Shown one piece after another: positions 32,660-45,370 of a stretch of DNA of 64,000 nt. The stretch comes from Pogostemon cablin. Taxonomy: Eukaryota > Streptophyta > Magnoliopsida > Lamiales > Lamiaceae. Within the stretch, counting starts at the first letter, position 1. Each line of letters opens with the position of its first letter. The position numbers were made by a program, and so were the translations under genes. The stretch is from contig CM042979.1 in the NCBI GenBank assembly GCA_023678885.1, positions 20,141,513-20,205,512 of the forward strand, given 5' to 3'. The notes beneath the pieces were generated by a model. That model searched no databases. It was not told the origin of the DNA and saw only the letters and a list, made by a program, of their open reading frames with translations.

Positions 32660-34636
32660 TGATGCGTTTTTTCTCAACACACAATTAATCCCCAAGTATG
32701 AAGGATATCAATTGTAGTCTCGAAAGGTGACCAAGTGAATATCGAACCCAAGGGACGACGTATTATCAATTTAATTATTATCTAAATTAATTAAGACAAG
32801 GCAATTACGTTTTAATGGTTATCTAACAACTAATATGCTGGAAGTTAAATAACAAATAAAATAAACTATCACTCGAAGGATACGAAAGTGTATCAAGTAG
32901 GAGAATAGGTAGCTCTAGGATAATCCAGTTTCACTAATTAACTTCCCTTCCATGTGTCAATGTCCGACTCTGCCTTGTGGAATATGGGCGCATCACTAAA
33001 CCATGCATATCTACTCTATAGACACAAGTAAATATGCATGTAACACGTGTGAATAACCTCGGAGCAAGAGATATAATTTCACCCCCTTTCTAGGTATTAT
33101 CAGTATCAATTATTTCCCCCTAGGATTGGTACTCTAACCCGATATGATCTCCCTTTATAGGTACTATAAAATTATCCTCTTTATTCTACTTATTAACCCT
33201 AATTCAATTCAATTAATAAGTATTCATATAAGATAGTTCTAATGAAACTTCGGAGTCCCCTCACTTAGAATCATAACATGGAATCCTGCTCAGCAGTGAA
33301 CGCACTCAATCAATAACTAAGATATGTATTCAGACTCTACATAACAGTTAATGATGCACAAAACGACCGTGAGTATGAATTAAAAAGGCACAATCATATA
33401 TAAAATAAATCCACAAGTAGTGTTGCACGGAGTATACACATGGAAGTTCAATTAACTAGATAAAACCTTCACAACCCTAGTTCTACCAAAAAGGCTCTAG
33501 CCCATGATGTTGCGAAGAACAATCATGGGTGTTGGATAGATCTTACCCGGATGTCTGGAAAATACAAGATAAATTAGGAAATGAATAAATCCTAGATGTG
33601 GCGTTATCGCGTCCTTCTCGCTTTTGAATTCTCCTCTTAGTTCTCCCCTTGATTCCACAAACGAATCTTCAAAGTGATGGATGGATGGAGAAAAGGATGA
33701 TGGTTGGGGGGTGATCCCCCCTTGTGAGGTGTTGTATGTTGTGGCCTCTCTTCTCCTCTCTTGTATTGTGTTCCTCTTCTTTTTTGGGTTGTATAGACCT
33801 CCTTTTATACTTGTAATCACCTCTCCTAGGCTTGGAATGAGCTTTTCAAATGATCACACGCGTTTAGGCCTCGAAAATACGGATTTGGTAAGTTCCCGAA
33901 GTGCGGTTCGACCTCCCAAACAGGTCAAACCAACCCCTACAGGTCGAACCATTGTCAAACCACCCTTCTGGACATCCCAGGTGCATGGTTCGACCAGCCA
34001 ACAGGTCAAACCAGCATGTCGTGGTCGAACCAGCATTTTTTCCGTTGGATTCGACCTCGGTTCGACCTCAAGAAGGTCGAACCGATTTGCGCAGTCTCTC
34101 CATTTCGCGTATAACTTTCACATCCGACCTCCGAATTGAGTGATTTTTGTGCTCACGTGATCCTCTCTTCCTTGGATTTCTATCATATAAAGAAATCACA
34201 AAAAACTCCAAGAATTGAATATGTAACAGGCCATGGAAAGTAGCACTGCAATTCTGTTCGGCACAGCTCGCGCGGCGTCACCACTTTGCTCATAACTTCC
34301 TCGTTCGGACTTCAATGATGGTGTTCTTTACGCTAAAATGACCCTCTCTTCAGTGGCTTTCCAACCATATATCACACCAACAGTTTCAAGCTCCACAACA
34401 ATACAGAATAATTATGAAAGTTGGATGTGCATTTTCAGCATTCTTGCACAAATTGCACCTTTTCTCCAACTTTGCACTTTTCATCCTTTTTCCACCTAAA
34501 ACACAATAAAACACCTCAAGTGCACATGATTCTCACATATATCGAATATAAGACACTTGTGCTCATATAAAACTACAATATCAATCAAAAAGGTGTTAAA
34601 TTAGATATTAAAATACGATTATTTTCACTCTCATCA
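32660..34636 (-). repeat. Element B 5' LTR
   Basis: 1977 bp, from TGATGCG beside the primer-binding site to CTCTCATCA on the plus strand. It matches 26698-27469 apart from the deletion there, and the LTRs of C and D in its left half. The minus-strand TATA box GTATAAAAGG is at about 33801-33810. The U3 inverted-repeat array lies at 33905-34085. The right flank starts CGTAC; the matching duplication is lost with the left end of the array. Confidence 0.9.
33905..34085. promoter_or_regulatory. U3 inverted-repeat array of element B LTR
   Basis: GGTTCGACC and GGTCGAACC alternate, forming stems with arms up to 10 bp and loops of 5-10 nt; some copies have CG changed to CA (GGTCAAACC). In the sister LTR at 26768-26925 the arms are better kept. 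The array starts about 100 bp upstream of the TATA box, so a transcription-factor binding role is plausible. Confidence 0.6.
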
Positions 34637-34761
34637 CGTACCCAACAGGTATACTCATATCCTACCCGATGTTCTATTTTAGGGTAATATGGTAGGGTAA
34701 GAATAGGATAAATAGGGTATCGAGTAGTATGTGCATTTGTCCAACCCGTACCCTTCCCTAC

Positions 34762-37266
34762 TGATGTGAGTGAGAATTCATGTATTTTGAGCTCTGATTT
34801 ATGTGGAAATTGAGTACGATTTGATCTCTAATCAAGGCAAATCGGGGTATTTATGAAAAAGTCATGAATTAGATGCTACTAAGGCTATTTGAGCTCAGAA
34901 TTGGAAAACACAGTTTTCGAGGTCCGTTCGACCAAGATCATTTGGTCGAGTAACAGCAAAATGGTCGAGTGAGATACTATACAGAGTTTCAGCTTACAGA
35001 GATGTTGCTCGACTGCCGCTCGACTATGGTCGAACTCGCTTGACCAAGACCATTCTGGTCGAGCGAGGACACAAAATCCTATTTTTGGTAATTCCGCACC
35101 TCCAGTGCGTGTATGTGTGAATTTTCCACGAAAAAACCTAGTAAAGGTCCATAAGGAAAGTTTATAAGTATAAAAAGGGATGCAGATCACATCAAAAAGA
35201 GAGTTAGATTCCGCATCCATCCTACACCACATCCAAACCCTAACTCCATCCAATGGAGCTGTAGAGAGCAGTATTTTTATAACCAGACCGGAGATCAAAC
35301 CGAAGACCTTAACAAATTGAGGTTTAATCGGTTGGACCGGCGGTTCAATCGAAAAATAAAAATCAATTATTTTAATAATATTTTATTATTTTAAATATAT
35401 ATTACATATAATTTAAACCATTTCACCTAGCCCATTTTATTTAAAAGTGATGGCCCAAAAGAATATTACGTCTAAAGCCCAAAATCAAATAACAAATCAT
35501 ATCATCATGTTATAAGGTGGAATCTGGAAGGGTTGAGAATCAGGCGTCTTTCCAAAATAACTTTTCCTCTAAGAATTGGGAGTGAGAGCAGTAAAAATAT
35601 TGTGGGGTATCTTTTCTAAATAACTTCTCTATAAGAATGCTAGTTTTCTCTCCCCAAATAAGATCTAGAAAATTTGTTCCATCGAACCATCGCCAGTTAG
35701 GCGCTCGTCACTGAAGTTTGCCATCGCCACTTCTCGCCGGATATTCTATTCGCCGCACCACGAGCTAACCCATCAACACTGCTGAATCTGTCGATTTTAT
35801 CATTTGCAAACCGTTGCCAATACGCTTCGGTCATTTTGCCCACATCCCTTAGAATTTTAATTTTTTTATAGGTTCTAATGTTCTTCTCTCAGATGTCCTT
35901 GAAACAATGAAATCTTAGATCTACATCTACTCTATTATTAAGGAACTCTTAGATCTATTTTTCTTTCTGTGAAATAGGAAATAGGAAAGAATTGAGTTTT
36001 GATCTACTTTTCCTCCCTCTCCTCTCGTCAGCGATAAACAGAGAGTTCATAAATTAAAAAATAAAATAAAAAACCGACGGTTTCCGGTTTGGATAGTTTG
36101 GTCGGTTCGTATAGTTTTGATCGGTCCAAGCCAATTTTTTTGGTTTAATATGCAAAACGGTTCCTAGGGGGTTTCCGAACTAGTGCCGGCATCGGTTTTC
36201 GGTTAAACTGGTCGAATTGGCCGGTCATGTCTGGTTCTGAAAATACTGGTAGAGAGAGATTCGTGCAGCGAATCAAGTGAGAACTAAGTGAAAATTCAAG
36301 ATGGAGTGAGACGCGACGGCGCCCACATATAGGGTTTACATTGCTTCTTAATTTATCTTGTAATTTTCAAGACTATGGGTAAGATCTATCCAATCACCAT
36401 GAATGTTCTTCGAAGCGTCATGGGCTTGAGCCGCTTTGGTAGTTCTAGGGTTTATGAAGGTTTTACTAATTAATTGAACTTTCGTGTGTATACTCCGTAC
36501 AACACTACTTGTGGTTTATTTTATATAAAACTATGTGTTTTTAATCCATATTCAGAGTTGTTTTGTGCATCATTAACTATTATATAGAGTTTGAATATAT
36601 ATCGTGGTTATTGATTGAGTGCGTTCACTGCTGAAAGGATTCTATTTTATGATTCTAAGTGAGGGGACTCCGAAACTTCATTAGAACTATCTTATATAAA
36701 TACTTATTAATTGAATTGAATTCGGGTTAGTAAGTAGGATAAAGAGGATAATTTCATAGTACCTATAAAGTGAGATCATGTCGAGTTAAAATACTTAGTG
36801 CACGGAAAATAATTGATACTGATAGTATCTAGAAAGGGGGTGAAATTGTGTTCTTGCTCTGAAGTAATTCACACGTGTTACACGCTTATTTATTTGTGTC
36901 TATAGAGTAGATTTGCATGGCTTAGTGATGCGTCCATATTCCTTAAGGCAGAGTCGGACATTGATACACGGAAGGGAAATTAATGAGTGAAACTGGATGG
37001 CCCGAAGAGCTACCTATTCTATCACTTGTTTAAATCTCGATAATTCTCTACTGTTTTCTATTTTATTGGTTATTTAATTATTTGTTTAGTAGATTAATTA
37101 TAATTCCTCAATTAAATTGTCAAACATTAGTTTTAGTTAATTTAGATAATAATAAGTTGATAATCATCCGTCCTTTGGGTTTGATATATAACTTGATCGC
37201 TTATCAAAACTACAATCGCATCCTTCATACTTGGGGATTAATTGTGTGTTGAGAAAACATCCATCA
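34762..37266 (+). repeat. Solo gypsy LTR containing a hAT element
   Basis: Starts TGATGTGAGT and ends AACATCCATCA, flanked by CCTAC at 34757-34761 and 37267-37271. Without the 980-bp insertion and its extra 8 bp the LTR is 1517 bp. It matches the reverse complement of the LTR of D (59393-60977) at its end. TATAAAAAG at 35169-35177 is the plus-strand TATA box, with TCGACC/GGTCGA motifs at 34926-35070 upstream. Confidence 0.92.
35269..36248. mobile_element. Non-autonomous hAT-type element (980 bp)
   Basis: Terminal inverted repeats start CAGTATTTTTATAACCAGAC on the left and CAGTATTTTCAGAACCAGAC from the right. A perfect 8-bp duplication GTAGAGAG flanks it (35261-35268, 36249-36256), the hAT signature. 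The interior has many GGTT/AACC-type words (CGGTTGGACCGGCGGTT near 35320, TCGGTTCGTATAG near 36100), so the subterminal regions are also inverted. No transposase frame. Confidence 0.93.
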
Positions 37267-37271
37267 CCTAC

Positions 37272-37589
37272 CCATTTACATCCCTACTATTATGTGATTA
37301 TTATTGATTATTTTTATTATTCCAACTACTGCAAAGTACTCATAATTCAATATTTACTTTTTTTTTTCCTTTTTTTAACTTCTTATCTTTCAACCCCTTT
37401 TTTAATTTCTCATCTTTCACCCCACCCTTAATTATAAAAAAATGACTATCTTTATACTATTCAAAAAATATATATACTCCGTACTTAGTTTGTATTTTAA
37501 ATTAAAATTACAACAATCGAGTTAATTAAACAAAATGATATTTTAATTTTTAAAGTTAAAAAAATTGTTGTATCTATCTCAAAGTCTAT
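37272..37589. other. AT-rich DNA without recognised features
   Basis: Low-complexity T-rich and A-rich stretches; no coding signal supported. Confidence 0.5.
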
Positions 37590-37735
37590 GTTGTTCTATT
37601 CAACCTACAGACAATTTTTTTTACTAAATTTTTCCATTCTCACTAAATTTGTCTATTCGACCCAAATGACCTATTCGGCCTAAATTTGTTTATTCGACCT
37701 AAATTTATCTATTCGGTTAATAATATTTTATTCGC
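37590..37735. repeat. Degenerate copy of the TATTCGGCC minisatellite
   Basis: Five or six copies of CTATTCRRCCNAAAT, some changed to CTATTCGACC or TTATTCGACC, match the array at 13480-14005 in core and spacing. Confidence 0.75.
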
Positions 37736-38367
37736 CCCAAATTTTAACCAATAAGAATTAATTATTTAAAAATATATTAAAATCCACTAACATAGAAAAA
37801 TAAACACAACATTAAGATATAACTGTATATATTTCAATATTTAAACTATAAAATGAATTTGAATACAGATCATAACATAACTGTAAATATATGTATGTAC
37901 TATATATATTGCTTAACTTTATATATATGCACCTTTACATAGAATTAATAGAACTTGATATTAAGCATTATTTGTAATCATTTGTTTGATACATGCTTCT
38001 TCATACAGACGCTATTTGTAAAAAATTATTTGATTGACACCTCTTCAATTTATAAACTAATTAATATTCATAACGTTTGGATGGTTTTAATTATCTTTGC
38101 AATAAATAATGTACAGTTGGTGAAGTTAATTTTTGTAAAAAAATTTACATGATGATAATCAAATATCTCAGACTTTATTAATTTTAAAAAAATTATATGG
38201 GAGCTCATCTGTTTATAAGTCAATAAGGGTATATATGTAGTGTATCATAATATTGGGCATTTTTATGTTTTAAAAAGGAGTGGGCAGAATAAATGTTGGG
38301 CATTTGAGAGTGGACAGAAAGTCACATTTTCACTATTTTTATTCACTCCACAATGTTTTAAAAGATA

Positions 38368-39457
38368 CTCCCTCAATCCATTATCGGCAAGTCTTGTATG
38401 AAACCGTCTCATGGTGAGACCATTTTATGCTTTCATAATTAGTTATCACTTACGATATAAAATATTATTACTTTCGCTATAAAATATTTTTACTTTTCAT
38501 TACTACTATAAATTATTTATGAAATAGCATTATCACTTTTTATTAATTGAGTGTCACTTTTCACTATAAAAGTTATTACTTTTTATCCGTCTCACGTAAG
38601 CCCTTACATAAGATTGTCTCACACAAGTCTTTGCCGACATTCTATCCGTTTGCTTTTTTTTAAATATTTTAGGAAAAATTGAAAAAATACAAAAATTTTA
38701 CATTTCAATATCTTTATCAACAACAAATAACTTTTAAATCAATTTTAATCAAATGACACTTTTTAGACATTAATAACCCTACCTTGCAACTCATTATACC
38801 AAATGTATCCTGTGATGAGTGTGTAGGAGAGTATATCGATTCCAATATTGGTACATATGTCAGTTCTAATATTGGGATGGATGTTGAAGTATATAGGTAC
38901 CCTACCGACACCAACACATGCTTTTAGAGTGGATAAGTATATTGATTCTAATATCGATACAGATGTCGGAGTTAATACGTACGTATGGCGAGGGTAAGTG
39001 TATAGGTGATATTATGGGTTAGAGATTCGATGATGTTGCGTTGTTGTAGTATGGGTGTGTATATCGGTGATAATGTGGGTTAGGATGTTGGTGTTAAAGT
39101 GAAATTGAATTGTGGGTAAGTGTGTATGTCAGATTATGGGTTAAGGCGTTGGTGGTTTTTTTGTGGTAGTATAAGTAAGTATATCAGTAAGAATGTCGGT
39201 AAGGATATTTTGGTTCTTTTATGTATTATTTTGTTAAAAATGATAAAAAAAAAGTATTGCTTTGATAGTATTGATTTTCACTATAGAGTATTGGGTATTT
39301 TTGCCTATTGGTACATTATTTTGTGCGTGGTGATTAATTGTATTAGTGAGATGTGGTAGGCCATATGTGGGGCCTTTTTACCAAAACAAAAAATGAATAA
39401 ATTAAGAGTGGACGCCTAAAATGATAAAATTGATGGATTAACACTAGACGGAGGGAG
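38368..39457. mobile_element. Stowaway-type element carrying a second MITE
   Basis: Left end CTCCCTCAATCC and right end (reversed) CTCCCTCCGTCTAG, each next to TA (38366-38367, 39458-39459), fit Tc1/mariner Stowaway elements. The first 8 bases of the ends match exactly. Total length 1090 bp, of which about 254 bp is the nested MITE. GGTGATAT and GTGGGTTA words recur across 38930-39190. No transposase was seen. Confidence 0.65.
38384..38637. mobile_element. MITE nested in the Stowaway element
   Basis: Ends TCGGCAAGTCTTGTATGA and, reversed from the right, TCGGCAAAGACTTGTGTGA form inverted repeats followed by GTCTCA-rich subterminal DNA. The target duplication is unclear. A related fragment is at 15185-15240. 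Confidence 0.65.
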
Positions 39458-39693
39458 TAGTTTTTACAGATTATTAATTTGTTGGATATATAATCAAGTG
39501 ATACTCTATTGTTATTTAATAATCCTATCCATTATATCAATTATAATAAATGTGTTTCTCCTCCTCACCACTGCATCGTCTGTCACCATAAACCCTAATT
39601 ATCGTTCTCTCTTTTAAGAATCCTATCGCATGTGAGGAATAAGAAATTTTCCTCTATCTCTCGCTAGTTCGACACATAGCCGATTACTTACCA

Positions 39694-40206
39694 GTGGAGG
39701 CCTATTATCAGTCTGGTGTGTTTCCTCTTCCACCCCATTCTCCGACTGAATTGAGCTTCCCCATACCCACTTTAAATTACTCTAATATGTTTCCTCTACC
39801 ACCAGATTCTCCACTTACCTATGTAGATTTAAAATCATATATAGGTGGATCTATGGTTACAGAGTCCATAGATCCTTAGGAAGGTTTCTCTTCAGATCCA
39901 CTTATATTTATGCCTTTAAATTCCGGTTGCTACTTAAATCCATCTGGATCTAGGGTTTCATATGATGAAGAGCTCAACAATAGTGACGTGGTTCCAGACA
40001 ATGATGATGAACCATTATTCCCTAGTTGCCCAGATAAAGAGAAAACCAGCAAACCCTAAATCCTTATTTAGGCGTATGGTGAAAGAGTGTAATTGGTTCG
40101 AGGCTAGGCACGAGGCTGAATACTGGGAAAGAAAATGTTTTATTTGTGAATTCTTGAAATTTTTATGTCCTACAACTCTATTGTTACCTAGACACGAAAA
40201 GGTATA
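39694..40206 (+). pseudogene. Possible decayed coding fragment of unknown family
   Basis: A frame from ATG 39694 runs through one TAG (39877-39879) and stays open to about 40059, rich in Pro, Ser and acidic residues (MFPLPPDSP, NNSDVVPDNDDE). A shifted frame follows with RMVKECNWFEARHEAEYWERK to 40206, where GTATAAAA could be a splice donor. I do not recognise the family. The combination of residue bias and continuity suggests former coding DNA, perhaps transposon-borne. Confidence 0.3.
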
Positions 40207-40209
40207 AAA

Positions 40210-41794
40210 TTTTAATTTTTGTTGTAACTACACTTGGGAATTTAAGATTTAAATGATGAATTGATTTGAGGTTTGCGACTGGTACATTGTGGGTAATCTA
40301 TTTATTTTATTTGGAGATTTGCTATGTAATGTCATCACATGCTAATATAGGAGACACATACACACTCTATGATGAGATTGTTCTGAGAGTGATATATGTA
40401 GTCAAGTGCATGTTTTTGTTACTAAGTCTGAGTTCATTATTTTATAATGTCCATGCATCCCGAATTAATTGAAATACAACATGCTTGCTTCTATGTCTGA
40501 ATTCATTTATGTAACCTAAGTTCATTGTATTATGTGGCTTGAAATGTAATCTGGTTTCTTTTGTTCATTGAAATCCCTTCATATATAGTTTTATGATCAT
40601 TGTTGAATTTTATAAGGCTTAAATTGAGTTCATTTATGGAAAGTTGGGATTGTTTGTATTGTGCAAAATGTGTGATGTTAAGGGTATGCAAAATGTGTGA
40701 CTATATTTTTGTAAATGAATTAATATTGTGATGCATTAGAAGGCAATTCGAAGTAGTCTACGTAGCATTGTTCTGAATTGTGCAAAGATGTGGTTGTTTG
40801 AATTGTTCTAAATATATTACTAAACTGTAGAAAAAATTATACTTTTGGTCCCGCACAAGGAGTCTCTTTTTAATTTTGATCCTTTGTATGATATTTTTAG
40901 TCATGTTGGTTTATTTTTAAATTTCCATCCATCAAACTAATAGAATCACCACGAATAGCTGACATGGCTGTTTGGTAGGGGATATATTGATTCATTGAAT
41001 CTTTTCTTTTATTTGGCATAAATCTGGAGAACAATGCTCCACCATCGAGCCCAAGCACTGTCACAATATCGCCGCACCAGTGAGATCTATCACCTCTCTG
41101 CCATCGCATCGTTCGTTGCCAATCACCGAACTCCAGCATAGCTACAATTGTTGAGGTCCATCTGTGCACTGCCATGTCCGCCATCGAGGTCTGCACGCTG
41201 ATGTAGATCTAATCTGCCTCATCATTTTGCCAGAAAACATAAGCCGCTGCCACCGCAATCCAACGCCAGAACCACGACTGCAGCAAGTTCGTCATTTATC
41301 TCCTTCACCACAATAAATTTGTTGTCCACCACTCGCAACCACCACCACTATAGATCTATTGTTACTGAGTGGTTTAAAATCTTGATGAGCATACAGAAAT
41401 GTAACAAGTAAACATACAATTTGTGGATCTAACCAAATTTTTAGCAACTCCATTTTTGTGGTGGAGTAATCAACACACAGAAGAGGCCTTCATTCAATCA
41501 ATTGGGTATTAAAATAAAAATAAGCAAAAGCTATCCAGTTGAGATGTCAATCTATAAATATTCACTATCTTGCAACAAAAATAACCAAGTAAGATTCATA
41601 ACCCCTTCGTGGATCTCCAAAAACCATCGCACCATACTCAAACATCAATTCTTAGCAACACCATTTGAGTGGATTATCAAATTGAACACTACAAACAACA
41701 AATCAATACACAAAAAAGTCCTTTTTACAAAAAAAAACCACCAGTTTCCAATCAGCATAATCATAAAAGATTAAATAAATAGAGGAATCAGAGG
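40210..41794. other. Unassigned AT-rich DNA
   Basis: No supported gene. At 40838-40860 TATACTTTTGGTCCCGCAC resembles ends of common plant MITEs, but no partner end was found. 41030-41350 is richer in GC with no stable frame. Confidence 0.4.
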
Positions 41795-42700
41795 CTCGAG
41801 CCTTTGTTTGAATCAAACGTTGACTTGAGAACTTCCCACGTAGAACATTGTTCAATATGGTAGAACATCGTTGACTTCAATGAGAATGCTAGATGAACTT
41901 GGATTGCAAAAACATCGGATTTGAGGGGTGTAGCACCTTGATCTCAAATTGAATGTTGTTTGTGTAGTTCTTCGGATCAATAACGTAAAACTTGAAGAAT
42001 GTCGTTGAATCCGCAAAGAATGCTGAAGAATTAGACTTGAAGTATCCGGATTTGAGGGGTGTAGCACCTTGATCTCAGATTGAATGTTGTTTGTGTAGTT
42101 TTTCGGATCAACAACATAGAATTTGAAGAATGTCATTGAATCCACGAAGAACGCTGAATAATTGGACTTGAAGTATTCGGATTAGAGGGGTTTAGCACCT
42201 TGATCTCTGATCAGAGGCTGTTCTTGATTCGATTCTTGTTGAAGAACTTGAAGAACGATTCAGAGTCATCAAACAACTCTGAAGTCTTTTATCTTCGTAG
42301 AGAATAAGCTCAAGTGTGTTTTGACTTAGGAAGACTCTTTTTATAGGTGAAGGATGAGAAACCTTCCATCTATAACTCACAATTCATTGGTGAATGTTTG
42401 ATTTGACTTGATTTTGCAAGCTTAGGCCTTGATATGTTTGGTTGATTCAGATTTGATTTGATTCATATTTGATTCTGATTTTGATTTCAAATCAAATTCT
42501 AAATTGATTTGATCTCATCCAAAGATTTGAACCTAGCCCAATTATCAATTACTTATTTATTTTAGGAATTATTTTATTTAAATTCCTTAATAAATAAATA
42601 ATTGATTGATAATTATTGCATAATTTGCCACATATTTTCATATAGTAGACAATAAATAAGGGGCCTACAATATGATATGTAATGATAATAAATAAAACTT
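41795..42700 (-). repeat. Truncated LTR related to the one split by the LINE
   Basis: The reverse complement aligns with 16470-16641 plus 22681-23150, including GAGTTATAGATGGAAGG, the TATA region and three tandem copies of TCAGATCAAGGTGCTACAC with CTTCAAGTC. The distal end is lost at about 41795. It confirms that the two halves flanking the LINE were once continuous. Confidence 0.75.
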
Positions 42701-42833
42701 AGGGATAATTTGTTTCTCATTTGCCTTTTGTGGAAGAAACTCGTGTTCAATCATGGTCAGTTATATGTTTCTATTTCATAACTGTCACGACCCAGTTTAT
42801 TTATGTGTAAAGAGAAAATGAATTTAATTTAAA

Positions 42834-42837
<4 letters not shown>

Positions 42838-42898
<61 letters not shown>
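42838..42898. repeat. (TA)n microsatellite
   Basis: About 60 bp of pure TA. Confidence 0.95.
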
Positions 42899-42899
<1 letters not shown>

Positions 42900-42945
42900 C
42901 AATCACATTCAAATTCATGATAATAATGAAGGAGAGTTTAATTAA

Positions 42946-44143
42946 GGAGGCCGCTGTTTGCACCCCCAAAAATGATAAATACACCCCAAAAATATTTAAA
43001 TTTTAAAATTTTTTATTAATATGACAAAAATACCCTTTACTAAACATACTCCTTTGTAATCGATTTTCAGACCTCCACATTCGACTCTCCTCCCCCATGC
43101 ACCTTTATTTGAGGCAAATTCGCCACCGACGAAGAACTGAAAGAAGACCCAAATGACGACATCATTTTCAACATTGGAGAATCAGGTCCCGAGTGAACAT
43201 CCTTATTTTACAGCATTATTTTTATTTCCACCTAATTTTGACCCCTCAATTGGGCTTTTGCATCTTTTTCGGCCGCCTGCACCAAATCATCATCCAATCC
43301 AAATCCCATGAATCCAAATCCTCATACCATGAAAGGGACTTCCACATTGGTGTAATTCAGATAGTAGTTGGTTAGATACCCTGAATTCTGATAACTTTGA
43401 TGATTGGATTTCTGAATATTTTTGATAAAATTCAATTGCCTGAATAGTGGCTTTTTCTCTCTCTCACACACGGAAAGTGAAGATGGTGAGTGAGAATTTT
43501 TTTTATTATAGAAAGAATTCATGGCCTCCTAAAGATTACATAAATCGAACGACTTTGTGGTTGGTAAGTTTTCATGACTGAAAGACACCATGTTTTGCCC
43601 CTCGAATCCCATGAATCCAAAATAATTAATGAATCCAAATCCTCGCTCAGGAGTTGGTACTTTAAGGTACACGATTGGTTATTGAGGTAAATCTTCGAGA
43701 GGTCATTGAGGACGTCGGAAAGAGTGCTATGCCGATCGATGACAATGATGCGAGTTTCACCGCCGACATAGCAGAGGGTTTTATTCCATATCCCATGAAT
43801 TGTTGTGTCCTCTGTAACTACACATGAGCTGATTTTCTACGACGACAGCGACGGAGGTGCTTCCTTATCTCATGAATCATTGTGGCAGGAGTGTGGGGAA
43901 GAGTCAATGGAAATGAGGTACACCAGTGCCATAAGAGCAAAAGTAGGGATGAGCAGCGCAGCCGTAATAGGTGGTGGTATTGGTCGCTCCATAGAAGAAG
44001 AAAGTTTCAATGGGGTATGTTTAAAAAACATAAAATAAGGGTATGGTTAATAAGGTTATTTTTGTCATATTAGTTAAGCAAATTAAAATTTAAATATTTA
44101 CGGGATGTATTTAACAATTTTGAGGGTGCGAATAGCCGTCTCC
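42946..44143. mobile_element. Non-autonomous Mutator-like element with ~100-bp inverted repeats
   Basis: Perfect 9-bp duplications TTTAATTAA (42937-42945, 44144-44152) flank inverted repeats of about 100 bp beginning GGAGGCCGCTGTTTGCACCC (left) and GGAGACGGCTATTCGCACCC (from the right), and still matching at ATATGACAAAAATA. The 1198-bp element has GC-richer interior blocks (43070-43350 and 43680-43990) with short open frames, such as 43805-44038, that suggest captured host DNA (Pack-MULE), source not recognised. Confidence 0.9.
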
Positions 44144-44152
44144 TTTAATTAA

Positions 44153-45240
44153 ACCATAATTAGAATTTAAATAACATCTTAGAAATTAAGTAGCGGAAGT
44201 CTTTTGGTGATTTGTGTGCAGTGACAATTCTAAACTCATTGTTCACATTTCAACACTTATTTAAATAGAACACATGTTACTTCTAAATTCTTCCAACCCT
44301 TTAACTCATCGTCTGCCATGCTGGCTATAGAATGTCATCTGTAAGGGAAACATAGAGGGAGTGAGCACATGGGAATGTACTCAGTGGGGGATTTCCCGTT
44401 AAATTTCACAATTGAAAATGATTTCATCTTTTGAGAAATGAACATCATGAATATTAAGAGTAAAGGGAATTAACTTATAGTCAGGTCGCCCGAAAGCTGA
44501 TTATTTAATCTGTCAAAGTTATGTGAATGCGTCCATCTTTTCTTATTGTCAATAATGCCAATTATACGTATAGATTTTCGGTCCACCGGTCTTAGGTAAA
44601 ATTTTCATATATATTCATAACATCAATTAATGAAATTAAGTTCAATAAAAAAATTGTAACAGAAAGCCCACCTTAAGGAAGACAAGTTTCACAAGCTAAA
44701 ATTTAATTGAAGGTTGAGTACGAGCTTTGACGAAGCTAGTTTCTCCTTGTCACCTTGATACCTTCAAGAATTTAAATTTACTTTTTTAGAATATAAATAT
44801 ACTTATTCACTTAAAAATTTCTAAGATGATTTGTTTCAAATATCATAATAACACATAGATTTTTTTCAAATATTGTCAAGATATAATATTATAAGTTATT
44901 ATTAATTTTTCCAGTTTTTTTATATAAAAATATATATATGTGTGTTGAAATCAGGTTTAATTTAGTGTTAAAAATATTCTTCTCTAATTAAAATTTTTAC
45001 ATATTTAAATTATATTATAATATTAATAAAAATACTTATTTTAAAAATTGACTTATTTACTGTTTTATTATTATTATAATTTATGGTGTTATATTTATAA
45101 CGTAAACATGGTAACTTAAATCTAAACATACTGAGAAGTTATAATTATAATTATTATATCTTAAAACTGTACATGTTATAGCACAATATTGTCAACACAA
45201 ACAAATAAAAATTGAATATCCAAAACTGCAAATCTCCTTC
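44153..45240. other. AT-rich DNA without recognised features
   Basis: No coding region or paired repeats were found. Confidence 0.5.
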
Positions 45241-45370
45241 TTACTTAAAGATTTTTAGTATATTAGCAGGATTATCATTTACCATCAGAAAAGATTTGAT
45301 ATATTTCTTGTTTACAGAAAAGATTTGATATATTACTTAAAGATTTTTAGTATATTAGCAGCATTATTTC
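45241..45370. repeat. Short direct duplication
   Basis: ACTTAAAGATTTTTAGTATA is present near 45243 and 45334, and CAGAAAAGATTTGATATATT near 45287 and 45316, forming an interleaved local duplication. Confidence 0.8.

Noticed and set aside
33905..34085. GGTTCGA words as RNA polymerase III B boxes or tRNA fragments
   Set aside because: The motif resembles a B box, but the bases after it usually do not fit GGTTCGANNCC, no A box lies upstream, and no cloverleaf can be drawn. The changing outer bases in sister families argue against it.
40838..41350. MITE beginning TATACTTTTGGTCCC
   Set aside because: No matching inverted end or target duplication was found downstream.
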